A DNA stretch of 64,000 bases from Streptomyces lydicus (GCF_001729485.1 NZ_CP017157.1:7254001-7318000); one strand, 5' to 3'. Shown: positions 38,951 to 48,260, counted from the first letter of the stretch. The notes: a model not told the origin generated them from the letters alone. A program made the numbers and translations.

Positions 38951-39799
38951 TCAGCCCGGGACGCACTCCTTCGCGGCGCCACCCGCCGGATAGAGGCACA
39001 GCCGGATGCCCCGCGGGCCGCGGGCCGCCGCCATGGGCGTGACGAGGTACCCCTCGGCGTCGAAGCGGTCCCGCACCCGCACCGACCGCGGCGCCGACCC
39101 CGGCACCGACACCTCGATGCGGTCACCGACCCGGCCGTTGCGCAGCCGCCCCCAAGCCGCCCCGCAGACCGTGCCGTAGCGGACCTGAAGATGCTGCCCC
39201 CGGGAGGCGGTCCGCTCCACCGGCGTCTCCACCAGGCCCGCGCCGCCGCAGAACATCGACTGCGGGTCCTTGCCGTCGCACGCCCGCCCTCGGCAGCCGG
39301 TGACCGCCGACGAGGACGGCACCGCGCCCCGCACCGGGCCGCCCACCCGCTCCTCCCCCGCCCGGAAGACCAGCGCCACCCCGACCGCCAGGACGCCGAC
39401 GCAGACCCCGGCCGCCACCGCGGCCACCGCACGGGAGAGCGGCGGCCGGGACGGCGGCCCGGCCGGCACGGAGGGCACCCGCGGCGGCGGCACGGGCGAC
39501 GCGGCCGGCGCGGCACCCTTCGAGGGCGCGGCCCGTCGGCTCCAGGCCGCGTCCGCCAGCTCCCACAGCGCCACCAGCCGCCCGGCCGGCTCGCCCGCCA
39601 GCCGGCACAGCGCCTCGACCGCACCCCGGGGCGGCAGCTTCTTGCCGTTCAGATAGCGCTCCCACGACGACTTGCTGTACGGCGTGCGCGCGGACAGCGC
39701 GGCCAGACTCAGCCCCGTACGCCCCCGCAACTCCCGCATACCGGCGGCCAGTCGGGACGTCTCCACGTTCTCGCACAGCTCACCGCGGCGCCCGCTCAC
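38951..39799 (-). CDS. HTH-transmembrane-DUF2690 protein B
   Basis: A 282-residue paralogue of protein A: HTH (about 25-60, with TPYSKSSWERYLNGKKLPPR), a short Pro-rich linker, a membrane helix (about 124-145) and a DUF2690 exported domain (CDGKDPQSMFCGGAGLVETPV...VRYGTVCGAAWGRLRNG). The GTG start at 39799 overlaps the TGA of protein C (GTGA), so they are co-translated; the frame upstream of it lies inside protein C and is shadow. The HTH is closer to that of C than to A, suggesting B and C share a recent ancestor for that part while their outer domains differ. Confidence 0.75.
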   Translation of the reverse strand: MSGRRGELCENVETSRLAAGMRELRGRTGLSLAALSARTPYSKSSWERYLNGKKLPPRGAVEALCRLAGEPAGRLVALWELADAAWSRRAAPSKGAAPAASPVPPPRVPSVPAGPPSRPPLSRAVAAVAAGVCVGVLAVGVALVFRAGEERVGGPVRGAVPSSSAVTGCRGRACDGKDPQSMFCGGAGLVETPVERTASRGQHLQVRYGTVCGAAWGRLRNGRVGDRIEVSVPGSAPRSVRVRDRFDAEGYLVTPMAAARGPRGIRLCLYPAGGAAKECVPG

Positions 39800-40680
39800 C
39801 GGCGCAGCACCTTCCAGGTGTCGGGCCCCACGATCCCGTCCGTCGGCAGCCCGGCCCCGGCCTGCAGGCGCTTGACGGCGCGCTGGGTGTGCTCGCCGAC
39901 GACGCCGTCCACCGGGCCCGGGTCGTAGCCGTGGTGGTGCAGCAGGCACTGCGCCTCGACGACGTCCCAGCCGGTGGCGCCGCTGCCCAGGATCGCGGTC
40001 GTGGTCCGGCTCCGCCCGGCGGACAGGCCGCCCGGCGCGCGGGTGAGGTGACAGCCGAAGGTCTCACCGACCCGGTGGGTGAAGGCCGGCACCGCGCCGG
40101 TCGCCCGGCCGGCCTCCGCACCGGCCGTACCGCGCCCGGCGGTGTCCGGCTGCCAGGGCCGGACGACCAGCAGCGCCACGGCGGCCACGACGACCAGGCC
40201 CAGCGCCGCCAGCACGACCAGCGGCCCGGTCCGCGCCCGGGGACCCCCGGCCGGCCGCGGACCGCCCTCCCCGGCCCCCGCCGCGTCCACCGCACCGGCC
40301 CCCGCTGCGTCCACCGCTCCGGCGTCCGCCGGGCCCGCCGCCGGCGCCGTCTCCGGGGCCGCCGCCGCGCCCCCGGCCGGCTCCGCCCCGCGGGGCCCCG
40401 GCGCCGGCCGGTCCGTACCCCACGCCTGCGCCGCGACCTCGTGCAGCGCCAGCAGCCGGGTCGGATCGGTGCCGCAGACCCGCGCCAGCGCCGCCACCGC
40501 GTCGCGCGGCGGCAGCTTCTTGCCGTTGAGATAGCGCTCCCACGACGACTTGCTGTACGGCGTCCTGGCGGCGAGCGAGACCAGGCTCAGCCCGCTGTGG
40601 TCCTTGAGTCTGCGGAGCTGCACGACGAGCTGCCGCACCCGCGGGTCGAGCGATTCGGGCAGCCCTTTCCAACGCGACAT
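39796..40680 (-). CDS. HTH-transmembrane-peptidoglycan-binding protein C
   Basis: A 294-residue protein with the same front half (HTH about 20-60, TPYSKSSWERYLNGKKLPPR), an Ala/Gly-rich linker and a membrane helix (about 152-173), but ending in a peptidoglycan-binding domain 1 (about 230-294, with CLLHHHGYDPGPVDGVVGEHTQRAVKRLQAGAGLPTDGIVGPDTW). The outer part would contact cell wall while the HTH faces DNA. It is the first gene of the B/C pair and begins at a divergent promoter region with a perfect 16-bp palindrome. Confidence 0.78.
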   Translation of the reverse strand: MSRWKGLPESLDPRVRQLVVQLRRLKDHSGLSLVSLAARTPYSKSSWERYLNGKKLPPRDAVAALARVCGTDPTRLLALHEVAAQAWGTDRPAPGPRGAEPAGGAAAAPETAPAAGPADAGAVDAAGAGAVDAAGAGEGGPRPAGGPRARTGPLVVLAALGLVVVAAVALLVVRPWQPDTAGRGTAGAEAGRATGAVPAFTHRVGETFGCHLTRAPGGLSAGRSRTTTAILGSGATGWDVVEAQCLLHHHGYDPGPVDGVVGEHTQRAVKRLQAGAGLPTDGIVGPDTWKVLRR

Positions 40681-41001
40681 GTCCCACCCCGTACGCGTGC
40701 GTTCTCCCCCGAGGCGCGAGCCCCCTGTGCATGCCGATGATGACGCGGACGTGGCCTCCGGTTCCCGCTTTTACGGTTTCCGCACCGTTTCCGGACATCC
40801 GTGCCGAACACTCCCCGTCCCAGCGCGGCGTCCGCGGGGCCCACGTCCCCGCAGGCCGGCCCGTGGGACGTCCCACGAGGTCCCAGCCGGCCGGCACACG
40901 GTGGCAGGCCGCCGACGCGGCGGCGCACAGTCGTTTCCGCACCACCGGCGGCACGGACCACTCCGCGCCGCCCTCCACTCACCGGGGGAGGAACCCACAC
41001 C
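40681..41001. other. Divergent control region between protein C and the I36 protein
   Basis: These 321 bp hold no supported gene. The notable element is the palindrome at 40862-40877, annotated separately. Just before the I36 start is GGGGGAGG, a strong ribosome site 11 nt from the ATG. Confidence 0.55.
40862..40877. promoter_or_regulatory. Perfect 16-bp palindrome
   Basis: CGTGGGACGTCCCACG is self-complementary and lies midway between two divergent genes, 182 bp upstream of protein C and 125 bp upstream of the I36 gene. Half-site GTCCCA recurs at 40882. It looks like a dimeric regulator site; the HTH proteins next door are candidates. Confidence 0.5.
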
Positions 41002-41421
41002 ATGAACATCCGCAGCAACGTCCGTCAGCGCCTCGCCCTCACCGCGGCCGCCGCGGCCGCCGCGGGCGGCCTGGCCCTGGCCCCGGCCGCCGGCGCGTTC
41101 GCCGCCCCCGCGCCCACCCAGCACGGCTCCGTCACCCTGCAGCGCGCGCCGGGCAACTGTCCCCGCGGCTACCTGTGCGTCTACCCCAAGCCCAACTACA
41201 AGGGGACGCCGAAGAAGGTGGCCGGCAACAACCGCGACCTGCGGCGCTACGGCGGTGCCTTCAGCCACCCGTGGTCGGCGTTCAACAACGGCACCCGCTG
41301 CAACGTGACGGTCTACGAGCGGCCCAACTACCGCGGCGGCCACGCGAAGCTGAACCGCGGCACCGGCTGGACGTACATCGGCGGCAACATCATGACCATC
41401 TACTCGAACAAGTGGTGCTGA
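41002..41421 (+). CDS. Peptidase inhibitor family I36 (beta/gamma-crystallin-like) secreted protein
   Basis: A 139-residue secreted protein. The signal peptide ends near AGAFA-A (about residue 34). The mature domain has two crystallin-like Greek-key halves with GNCPRGYLCVYPKPNYKG and NVTVYERPNYRGGHAKL, plus four cysteines that probably form two disulphides. The family includes the Streptomyces metalloprotease inhibitor SMPI; inhibition here is inferred. ATG 41002 is supported by GGGGGAGG upstream. It diverges from the HTH-membrane protein operon. Confidence 0.8.
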   Translation: MNIRSNVRQRLALTAAAAAAAGGLALAPAAGAFAAPAPTQHGSVTLQRAPGNCPRGYLCVYPKPNYKGTPKKVAGNNRDLRRYGGAFSHPWSAFNNGTRCNVTVYERPNYRGGHAKLNRGTGWTYIGGNIMTIYSNKWC

Positions 41422-41435
41422 GCACCCCACACATG

Positions 41436-41480
41436 ACGGCGGCGGCCCGTCCTCCCACGGGGGAGGAGGCGGGCCGCCGT
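41436..41480. terminator. Hairpin between I36 gene and DUF3017 gene
   Basis: ACGGCGGCGGCCCGTCCTCCC pairs with GGGAGGAGGCGGGCCGCCGT apart from a 3-nt bulge and one mismatch, around a 4-nt loop, between convergent stops. Confidence 0.8.
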
Positions 41481-41496
41481 CCCGTACCGTCGCGGC

Positions 41497-41925
41497 TCAG
41501 CGCACGGTGAAGTGCACGATGTCGTCGAGGAACGGGATGTGGATCCACGGCTTCGGCTGCACCATCAGGGCCAGCATCACGATGACGAAGCCGAGCACCC
41601 CGTACGTCAGCATGTCCGTGAAGCGGGAGCGCACCGCCAGCATCCCCACCTCCGGCAGCATCCGGCGCAGCACCGCGCCCGCCAGCAGTGCGAGCCCGAT
41701 CACGATCGCGCCGATCCGGAACGCGTCGAGCGCGACGAGCAGCAGCCCGAACGCGACCCCGCCCATGACCGTCAGCAGCGGCCACTGCCGGGCCGGCGCG
41801 GGGTAACCGCCCGACGCGGCCCGGCCGCCGCCCTCCGGGCGGGCCGTGTCGCGGGTCAGGGTCGGAAAGCGGCGCGAGGAGCGCTGCGGCTCGGACGCTC
41901 CGTCCGAATGCGCGTCGGCAGCCAT
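41497..41925 (-). CDS. DUF3017 family membrane protein
   Basis: A 142-residue protein with three hydrophobic helices (about 48-67, 70-90, 103-122) after a polar Arg/Ser-rich head. The pattern RRMLPEVGMLAVRSRFTDMLTYGVLG and its position right after folD match the actinomycete DUF3017 family; function unknown. ATG 41925 gives the family-typical length; the frame further up overlaps folD. It follows folD by 74 bp in the same direction, so co-transcription is likely. Confidence 0.78.
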   Translation of the reverse strand: MAADAHSDGASEPQRSSRRFPTLTRDTARPEGGGRAASGGYPAPARQWPLLTVMGGVAFGLLLVALDAFRIGAIVIGLALLAGAVLRRMLPEVGMLAVRSRFTDMLTYGVLGFVIVMLALMVQPKPWIHIPFLDDIVHFTVR

Positions 41926-41999
41926 GGCTGGCGGTCCTTCCGTGTCCGGTCCGTCTGTCTGTCTGTGTCTTCCAACAGGGTCGCAGAGTCCGCGAGCGG

Positions 42000-42854
42000 T
42001 CAGCCCGCCGCGCGCTCGGCCGCCTCGACGACGTTGACCAGCAGCTGGGCGCGGGTCATCGGGCCGACCCCGCCCGGGTTGGGGGCGACCCAGCCGGCCA
42101 CCTCGGCGACGCCCGGGTGCACATCGCCGACGATCTTGCCCGCCTCGTCGCGGCTGACGCCGACGTCCAGGACGGCCGCGCCCGGCTTGACGTCCTCGGG
42201 CTTGATGATGTGCGGCACACCCGCCGCCGCGACGATGATGTCGGCCTGCTTGAGGTGCGCGGACAGGTCGCGGGTGCCGGTGTGGCACTGGGTCACCGTG
42301 GCGTTCTCCGACTTGCGGGTCAGTACCAGCGGCATCGGACGGCCGATGGTGATGCCGCGGCCGACGACCACCACGTGCGCGCCCTTGATCTCGACGTCAT
42401 GACGGCGCAGCAGCTGCACGATGCCGTAGGGGGTGCACGGCAGCGGGCCGTCGATGCCCAGCACCAGCCTGCCCAGGCTCATCGGGTGCAGTCCGTCGGC
42501 GTCCTTGGCCGGATCCATCAGCTCCAGCACGCGGTTGGCGTCGATGCCCTTGGGGAGCGGGAGTTGGACGATGTAGCCCGTGCAGGCCGGGTCCTCGTTG
42601 AGCTCCCGTACGACCGCCTCGATCTCCTCCTGGGTGGCGGTCTCCGGCAGTTCGCGCTGGATCGAGGCGATGCCGACCTGCGCGCAGTCGCGGTGCTTGC
42701 CGTTGACGTACCAGCGGCTGCCCGGGTCGTCGCCGACCAGGAGGGTGCCGAGGCCAGGCTGCACGCCCTTGGCCTTCAGCGCCTCGACGCGGGCGGTGAG
42801 CTCGGACTTGATAGCGGCTGCGGTGGCCTTGCCATCCAGAATCTGGGCAGTCAT
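42000..42854 (-). CDS. folD: Bifunctional methylenetetrahydrofolate dehydrogenase/cyclohydrolase
   Basis: A 284-residue enzyme converting 5,10-methylene-THF to 10-formyl-THF via methenyl-THF. Motifs: the catalytic Tyr/Lys region [42 protein letters not shown] and the NADP loop [18 protein letters not shown]. The usual reading is GRSxxVGxP, so the T-I pair in GRGITIGRP is slightly unusual. ATG 42854 is chosen because the family N-terminus ([12 protein letters not shown]) starts there; the frame to 43163 is spacer. It supplies formyl units for purN and purH nearby. Confidence 0.93.
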   Translation of the reverse strand: MTAQILDGKATAAAIKSELTARVEALKAKGVQPGLGTLLVGDDPGSRWYVNGKHRDCAQVGIASIQRELPETATQEEIEAVVRELNEDPACTGYIVQLPLPKGIDANRVLELMDPAKDADGLHPMSLGRLVLGIDGPLPCTPYGIVQLLRRHDVEIKGAHVVVVGRGITIGRPMPLVLTRKSENATVTQCHTGTRDLSAHLKQADIIVAAAGVPHIIKPEDVKPGAAVLDVGVSRDEAGKIVGDVHPGVAEVAGWVAPNPGGVGPMTRAQLLVNVVEAAERAAG

Positions 42855-42999
42855 GGCTCCATCTTCCCGGACGAGGGCGGCCGGGTACCAATCAGGGCGC
42901 GCGACCCTTGCGGCGCGGGGCCTCCAGGCGGTTCCCGGCCATCCGCGCGGGGCCCGCTGGCCGGAATTGATCATTGCACTTGCACAACAGCCAAGGGCC

Positions 43000-43029
43000 T
43001 TGACTGGACAGAGTGAACGCGCGAATAGA
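43000..43029 (+). promoter_or_regulatory. Candidate vegetative promoter of the RDD gene
   Basis: TTGACT at 43000-43005 and AATAGA at 43024-43029 are separated by 18 bp, close to the HrdB consensus, about 110 bp before the RDD gene start. A strong GGAGGAAAA ribosome site follows near 43124. Confidence 0.4.
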
Positions 43030-43140
43030 AGGATTGACACGCAGTGCCGCAGGCTTCGTCGGGGGGGTGGCCAGTGAAACCTGTTTTTCCTCCGCGTCAC
43101 GCCGCGTGTCCCCCACTGACCCAACGGAGGAAAACAGCAG

Positions 43141-43890
43141 ATGAGCTTCGGTGACCCGAACAACCCTTACGGCCAGCAGCCGCAGGCACCGTACGGCCAG
43201 CAGCCGCCCGTCCCGCCGCAGGGCGGCCAGCCCGGCTACGGCTACCCCCAGCAGGCCCCGCAGGCTCCCCAGCAGCCGTACGGCTACCCCCAGCAGGGCG
43301 TCCCGCCGCAGGGCGGCCAGCCCGGCTACGGCTACCCGCAGCAGGCGGCCTACGGCCAGCCCGGCATGCCGGGCATGGGCATGCCGCAGGGCTACGCGAG
43401 CTGGGGCGCGCGCGTCGGCGCGTACCTCATCGACTACCTGATCGTGGGCCTGATCCCCACCATCCTGTACATCATCGGCATGGCCATGACGGCGAGCTCG
43501 GCCACCTCGTCCATCCCGGACACCTCGTCCTGCCCGCCCGGTGACGTGCAGTGCATCAGCGACGCCTACAACAAGGCCAGTGAGGCCAGCACGCCGGTCG
43601 GCGCCTTCGTCATGGTCGCCATCGCCGCCCTGATCGGCCTCGCCGCCGGCATCTTCGTCCTCGTCAAGGAGGGCAGCACCGGCCAGACGCCCGGCAAGAA
43701 GGCGATGAACATCCGCCTGGTCAAGGAGACCACCGGCCAGCCGATCGGCTTCGGCATGGCCTTCGTGCGCAAGCTGTGCCACATCCTCGACGGGTTCTGC
43801 TGCCTCGGCTACCTGTGGCCGCTGTGGGACGAGAAGTCGCAGACCTTCGCCGACAAGATCGTCGGCACGGTGGTCGTCAAGTCCCAGTGA
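43141..43890 (+). CDS. RDD family membrane protein with Gly/Tyr/Gln-rich head
   Basis: A 249-residue protein. The first 85 residues are a low-complexity head of repeated PYGQQP and [11 protein letters not shown] units. Then comes an RDD domain: [21 protein letters not shown] (with the R and D residues of the family), helices about 97-115 and 160-180, and [30 protein letters not shown] proteins are membrane proteins of uncertain function, some linked to ion transport. The next gene has a similar head. The ribosome site GGAGGAAAA supports ATG 43141. Confidence 0.82.
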   Translation: MSFGDPNNPYGQQPQAPYGQQPPVPPQGGQPGYGYPQQAPQAPQQPYGYPQQGVPPQGGQPGYGYPQQAAYGQPGMPGMGMPQGYASWGARVGAYLIDYLIVGLIPTILYIIGMAMTASSATSSIPDTSSCPPGDVQCISDAYNKASEASTPVGAFVMVAIAALIGLAAGIFVLVKEGSTGQTPGKKAMNIRLVKETTGQPIGFGMAFVRKLCHILDGFCCLGYLWPLWDEKSQTFADKIVGTVVVKSQ

Positions 43891-43931
43891 GCCGGCCGGG
43901 GCAACCCCCCGGTCCGCCGTGCACCACTCCC

Positions 43932-43968
43932 CGAAGGCCCCCTCGCACCTGCGCGATCGGGGCCTTCG
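43932..43968. terminator. Hairpin after the RDD gene
   Basis: CGAAGGCCCC at 43932-43941 pairs with GGGGCCTTCG at 43959-43968 over a 17-nt loop. Confidence 0.65.
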
Positions 43969-44002
43969 CGGCTCCGTCCCACTCGCTTGAAGGACACCGC
44001 TC

Positions 44003-44575
44003 GTGAGTTACCCCAACCAGAACAACCCCTACGGGCCGCCCCCGGGCCAGCAGCCCGGCTACGGCTACCCCCAGCAGCCGCCGCCCCCGCAGCCCTCGCC
44101 GTACGGCCCCTACCCGGGCGGCGGCCCGATGCCCGGCATGCAGCCGCAGTACCCGATGGTGATGCCGGGCGGGGTCAAGGCCGCCCGCATCCTGCTGTAC
44201 GTGCTCGCCGGCCTCAACCTCATCGGCCTGGTCCTCGCCGTCGTGGGCCTGGGCGGCGTCAGCCGGGCGTCGCACGACGCCTCCCCGTACACCGGCTCCG
44301 ACGACATCATGGCGATGAACATCGGCAAGGGCCTGCTCATCGCGGCGATCGTGGTCATCGTCATCTTCACCGCGGCCGCCATCACCCTGGCCACGCAGTT
44401 CGCCAACGGCGGCGGCGGCGTCCGCGTCGGCACCATCATCTTCGGCGTCGCCACCATCATGCTGAGCCTGTTCAGCTTCCCGATCGGCCTGGTCCACACC
44501 ATCCTCGGGATCCTGGTGCTGGTCTTCGTCGCCAAGGACGAGGGCAACGCCTGGTTCAGCCGGCCGCGTTACTGA
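44003..44575 (+). CDS. Membrane protein with Pro/Gly/Tyr-rich head
   Basis: A 190-residue protein. It has a 50-residue head like that of the RDD gene ([21 protein letters not shown]) followed by three or four membrane helices (about 58-80, 112-135, 142-165 and possibly 165-178). No named domain is recognised. GTG 44003 has AAGGA 9 nt upstream. The shared head suggests the two neighbours are handled alike, for example by clustering in the membrane; this is speculation. A terminator lies between the two genes. Confidence 0.75.
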   Translation: MSYPNQNNPYGPPPGQQPGYGYPQQPPPPQPSPYGPYPGGGPMPGMQPQYPMVMPGGVKAARILLYVLAGLNLIGLVLAVVGLGGVSRASHDASPYTGSDDIMAMNIGKGLLIAAIVVIVIFTAAAITLATQFANGGGGVRVGTIIFGVATIMLSLFSFPIGLVHTILGILVLVFVAKDEGNAWFSRPRY

Positions 44576-44595
44576 CCCGCGCGCCCGCACACCAC

Positions 44596-44631
44596 GAAGG
44601 GCCGCATCCCCGGGCGGGGATGCGGCCCTTC
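44596..44631. terminator. Bidirectional terminator next to purH
   Basis: GAAGGGCCGCATCCCC at 44596-44611 pairs perfectly (16 bp) with its complement at 44616-44631 around a 4-nt loop, between convergent genes. Confidence 0.85.
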
Positions 44632-44662
44632 ACGTCGCTACGCCGTCGGTCCGTGCACCGGC

Positions 44663-46231
44663 TCAGTGGAAGAAGTGCCGGGTCCCGGTGAAGTACATCG
44701 TCACGCCGGCCTTCTCCGCCGCCTCGACGACCAACTCGTCGCGCACCGAACCACCGGGCTGCACCACGGCCTTGACGCCGGCCTCCGCCAGCACCTCGAA
44801 ACCGTCCGGGAACGGGAAGAACGCGTCCGACGCCGCGTACGATCCGCGCGCCCGGTCCGCACCGGCCCGCTGCACCGCCAGCTTCGCCGAGTCCACCCGG
44901 TTCACCTGGCCCATGCCGACACCGACCGTGGCACCGTCCTTGGCCAGCAGGATCGCGTTGGACTTCACCGCGCGGCAGGCCCGCCACGCGAAGGCCAGCT
45001 CCGCCAGCTCCCCGGCGGGCAGCGCCGCGCCCGTCGCCAGCGTCCAGTTGGCCGGATCGTCGCCGTCCGCCTGCAGCCGGTCGGTCTCCTGCAGCAGCGC
45101 GCCACCGTCAACCGCCTTGACCTCGACCGGGTTCGACGGCGCGTCGGGACAGCGCAGCACCCGGATGTTCTTCTTCCGCGACAGGATCTCGACCGCGCCG
45201 TCCTCGTAACCGGGCGCCACGATGACCTCGGTGAAGATCTCGGCGACCTGCTCCGCCATCGCCACCGAAACAGGACGGTTGACGGCGATCACCCCGCCGA
45301 ACGCGGAGAGCGAGTCACAGGCGTGCGCCTTGCGGTGCGCCTCGGCGACCTCCGCGCCGACCGCGATCCCGCAGGGGTTGGCGTGCTTGATGATCGCCAC
45401 ACACGGCTCGTCGTGGTCGTACGCGGCCCGGCGCGCGGCGTCGGTGTCCGTGTAGTTGTTGTACGACATCTCCTTGCCGTGCAGCTGCTCGGCCTCGGCG
45501 AGACCGCCCTCACCGCTGACGTAGAGCGCGGCGCCCTGGTGCGGGTTCTCGCCGTACCGCAGCACGTTCTTGCGGGTGTAGGTGGCGCCGAGGAAGTCGG
45601 GGAAACCGGAGTCGTCGGCCGCCGCGTAGTCACCCGCGAACCACGACGCCACCGCCACGTCGTACGCCGCCGTGTGCTGGAACGCCTCCGCCGCCAGCCG
45701 CTTGCGCTCGGCGAGCGCGAAGCCGCCGTCGGAGACCGCCTTCAGGACGTCCGCGTAACGGGCCGGATTGACGACGACCGCGACGGACGGGTGGTTCTTG
45801 GCGGCCGCGCGGACCATCGAGGGCCCGCCGATGTCGATCTGCTCCACGCACTCGTCGGGGGTGGCGCCGGAGGCAACCGTCTCCCGGAAGGGATACAGAT
45901 TCACGATCACCAGGTCGAACGGCTCGACACCCAGGTCGGCCAGCTGCCGGCGGTGGTCCTCCAGGCGCAGGTCGGCCAGGATCCCGGCGTGCACCTTCGG
46001 GTGCAGCGTCTTGACCCGGCCGTCGAGGCACTCGGGGAAGCCCGTCAGCTCCTCGACCTTGGTGACCGGCACCCCGGCCGCGGCGATCCTCGCCGCCGTC
46101 GAACCGGTCGACACGAGCTGGACGCCCGCCGCGTGCAGCCCCTGCGCCAGCTCCTCCAGACCCGACTTGTCATAGACGCTGACCAGCGCGCGGCGGATGG
46201 GCCGCTTCGAACCTTCGGCGGTGGCGGTCAC
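44663..46231 (-). CDS. purH: Bifunctional AICAR formyltransferase/IMP cyclohydrolase
   Basis: A 522-residue enzyme for the last two steps of IMP synthesis. The N-terminal MGS-like cyclohydrolase domain (about 10-150) shows [19 protein letters not shown] and [15 protein letters not shown]; the AICARFT domain follows with [27 protein letters not shown] and the C-terminal [19 protein letters not shown]. It starts with GTG overlapping the purN stop (GTGA), giving translational coupling. The formyl donor is 10-formyl-THF, made by FolD. Confidence 0.95.
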   Translation of the reverse strand: MTATAEGSKRPIRRALVSVYDKSGLEELAQGLHAAGVQLVSTGSTAARIAAAGVPVTKVEELTGFPECLDGRVKTLHPKVHAGILADLRLEDHRRQLADLGVEPFDLVIVNLYPFRETVASGATPDECVEQIDIGGPSMVRAAAKNHPSVAVVVNPARYADVLKAVSDGGFALAERKRLAAEAFQHTAAYDVAVASWFAGDYAAADDSGFPDFLGATYTRKNVLRYGENPHQGAALYVSGEGGLAEAEQLHGKEMSYNNYTDTDAARRAAYDHDEPCVAIIKHANPCGIAVGAEVAEAHRKAHACDSLSAFGGVIAVNRPVSVAMAEQVAEIFTEVIVAPGYEDGAVEILSRKKNIRVLRCPDAPSNPVEVKAVDGGALLQETDRLQADGDDPANWTLATGAALPAGELAELAFAWRACRAVKSNAILLAKDGATVGVGMGQVNRVDSAKLAVQRAGADRARGSYAASDAFFPFPDGFEVLAEAGVKAVVQPGGSVRDELVVEAAEKAGVTMYFTGTRHFFH

Positions 46232-46917
46232 GAGATACGTACCTTTCGTCCCTCAATGCGGTAGCCGTGCCGGGCCAGACGCCCCACGACCTCGACGAGC
46301 AGCGATCGCTCGACTTCCTTGATGCGCTCATGCAGCGCGGATTCGTCGTCCTCGTCCCGGACCTCCACCACGCTCTGCGCGATGATCGGGCCGGTGTCGA
46401 CCCCGTCGTCGACGAAGTGGACGGTGCATCCGGTGACCTTCGCGCCGTACGCGAGCGCGTCACGCACGCCGTGGGCACCGGGAAAACTCGGCAGCAGCGC
46501 CGGATGGGTGTTGACGATCCGGCCGTCGAAGCGGGCCAGGAACTCCTTGCCCAGGATCTTCATGAAGCCGGCCGACACCACCAGGTCGGGCCCGTACGAC
46601 GCGGTCGCCTCGCTGAGCGCCCGGTCCCAGTCCGCGCGGCTCCCGTGGTCCTTGACCCGGCACACGAACGTCGGCAGGCCCGCCCGCTCGGCGCGCTCCA
46701 GGCCCACGATGCCGTCGCGGTCGGCGCCGACGGCCACGATCTCCGCGCCGTACGCCGCCGCGCCCTGCGCGGCGATCGCGTCCAGCAGCGCCTGCAGATT
46801 CGTCCCGGAACCGGAGACGAGCACGACGACGCGGGCGGGCCGGCCGGGATCGGCGGGCGGCACCGCGTGGACGGGCGCTGAGGCGGGGACTGAGGCGGAG
46901 GCTGGGGACGAAGCCAC
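46228..46917 (-). CDS. purN: Phosphoribosylglycinamide formyltransferase
   Basis: A 229-residue enzyme transferring a formyl group from 10-formyl-THF to GAR. The family core starts at [19 protein letters not shown], with [46 protein letters not shown] containing the catalytic N, H and D region. The start is GTG 46917, the last start before the core in this frame that gives a normal length; the upstream frame to 47214 overlaps promoter sequence. The first 30 residues, Ala/Pro/Ser-rich, are an extension. First gene of the purN-purH operon. Confidence 0.9.
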   Translation of the reverse strand: MASSPASASVPASAPVHAVPPADPGRPARVVVLVSGSGTNLQALLDAIAAQGAAAYGAEIVAVGADRDGIVGLERAERAGLPTFVCRVKDHGSRADWDRALSEATASYGPDLVVSAGFMKILGKEFLARFDGRIVNTHPALLPSFPGAHGVRDALAYGAKVTGCTVHFVDDGVDTGPIIAQSVVEVRDEDDESALHERIKEVERSLLVEVVGRLARHGYRIEGRKVRIS

Positions 46918-47221
46918 GGCGGGGCTCTTTCTCGATCTCGCGTGCGGTGAGCTCACCCGAGCCCACATGCCTTGTCTGGTCGCATGCCCGGGGTGGTGCG
47001 CATGCATTGTGTGGTCGTACAAGGCCGCGGGTACCGAAAATCCGGGGAACCCTACGAAGGCGCCGACCGTCAGCAACGATACCGGCACACCGCGCGGCCC
47101 CCGCGGGACGGGTACAGGGACGGGAGGTAGCGTCGGGCGTAAGACTGCATGCAGTTCGTGGTAACCGGGCGCCGGCCGCGAGGCCCGCGTACGGACGAGA
47201 CAAGGGGAAGACACGCCTCAG
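46918..47221. other. Divergent region between purN and a membrane protein gene
   Basis: No gene is supported in these 304 bp. GCATGCG-type sequences recur near 46983 and 47000, and ACTGCATGCAGT at 47144-47155 is a perfect 12-bp palindrome. No ZTP aptamer was found here, unlike upstream of glyA. Confidence 0.5.
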
Positions 47222-48253
47222 ATGACGGACCGACGCCGCCGCGCGGCCCTCCTGCTCCCTCCCCCAGCTACCGCTGGGTGGTACCCCCGACCCGTCACCA
47301 CCCCCGGGGCGGTGCTGCTGCCGCGCGAGCGCAAGTCGTCCTCCTCGAAGCCGTCGTCCCCGGCTTCCACGGGCTCCGACCGTGACAACCCCTTCGCCCC
47401 GCCACCCGTCGGCACCCCCGACCGGGAATGGCGGCCGCGCCACCCGGCCCCGCACACCCACGACCAGGACCCCGCACGGGGCCAGGGACACGACCAGGGG
47501 CAGGGCCGGGACCCCGGGCAGGGCCAGGGCGGCCAGGAGCAGTCACCGCAGGACGAGCCGCCGCGGAACTGGGGCAGCCAGTGGAGCCCCCGGCAGCCCG
47601 GCCGGCAGAGCGGAGACTTCGGCACCCGACCCGGCGGCCGCAACGGCCAGCCCAACGGCGGCCCCGGCGGCCCCGGCAACCTGCGCTGGGACCCCACCGA
47701 CCCGTCGCAGCGCCGCGCGCGCTACGCGCTGCTGGCCGGCATGTGGGCGTTCTTCTTCGTCCTCTTCAGCCTCCCCGAGGTCTCCCTGCTGCTGGGCGCA
47801 CTGGCGATCTACTGGGGCATCAGCTCCCTGCGCGCCAAGCCCGACCCCGCGAAGACGACGGCCGCCGCCACCACCGCCGCGATGGAGGGCCGCCCGACAC
47901 CCGGCACCCCGGAGGACCGCCCCACCCCCGGCGCGACGGAGAGCCGCCCGACCTCCGGCACGACGGAGAGCCGCCCGGCCTCCGGCGCCCCCGCCGCGGC
48001 CACCACGGGCCCCCGCCCCGCCACCCCCTCGGCACCGGCCCCCGGCACCACCCGCCCGCAGGTCACCGCGGCGATCGCCGGCCTGGTGACCGCCTCCCTG
48101 GCACTGATGATGGTGGCCGCCACCTTCACCGTGCAGCTCGTCTACCGCGACTACTTCACCTGCGTGAACGACGCCCTCACCCAGTCCTCCAGCAAGTCCT
48201 GCGAAAACCTCCTCCCCAAGGAACTCCGCCCCCTGCTCAGCGTCCAGGAGTAG
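47222..48253 (+). CDS. Membrane protein with disordered head (SCO4812-like position)
   Basis: A 343-residue protein: about 150 residues of disordered Pro/Gly/Gln/Arg-rich sequence, a first membrane helix pair (about 165-200, WAFFFVLFSLPEVSLLLGALAIYWG), a Thr/Pro/Ala-rich linker with repeated RPTPG-like units, and a last helix (about 285-308) before a tail YFTCVNDALTQSSSKSCENLLPKE with two cysteines. No domain is recognised. Residues 11-24 appear to come from a palindromic element lying within the coding region (see repeat at 47261). The gene diverges from purN. Confidence 0.7.
   Translation: MTDRRRRAALLLPPPATAGWYPRPVTTPGAVLLPRERKSSSSKPSSPASTGSDRDNPFAPPPVGTPDREWRPRHPAPHTHDQDPARGQGHDQGQGRDPGQGQGGQEQSPQDEPPRNWGSQWSPRQPGRQSGDFGTRPGGRNGQPNGGPGGPGNLRWDPTDPSQRRARYALLAGMWAFFFVLFSLPEVSLLLGALAIYWGISSLRAKPDPAKTTAAATTAAMEGRPTPGTPEDRPTPGATESRPTSGTTESRPASGAPAAATTGPRPATPSAPAPGTTRPQVTAAIAGLVTASLALMMVAATFTVQLVYRDYFTCVNDALTQSSSKSCENLLPKELRPLLSVQE
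47261..47288. repeat. Palindromic dispersed-repeat-like element inside a coding region
   Basis: The element runs CCCCCAGC-TACC-GCTGGG followed by the palindrome GGTACC and CCCC. The stem CCCAGC/GCTGGG spans 47263-47278. It resembles a short palindrome I remember as common between genes in Streptomyces. Here it is read in frame as PPPATAGWYP. Confidence 0.45.
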
Positions 48254-48260
48254 GCGGGGG

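Noticed and set aside
42855..43000. ZTP riboswitch upstream of folD
   Set aside because: A CCGCCTGG fragment is present on the minus strand, but the GGCA completion, the CGACUGGCG element and the pairing are absent.
46918..47221. ZTP riboswitch upstream of purN-purH
   Set aside because: No CCGCCUGGGC loop or partner element was found on the minus strand.
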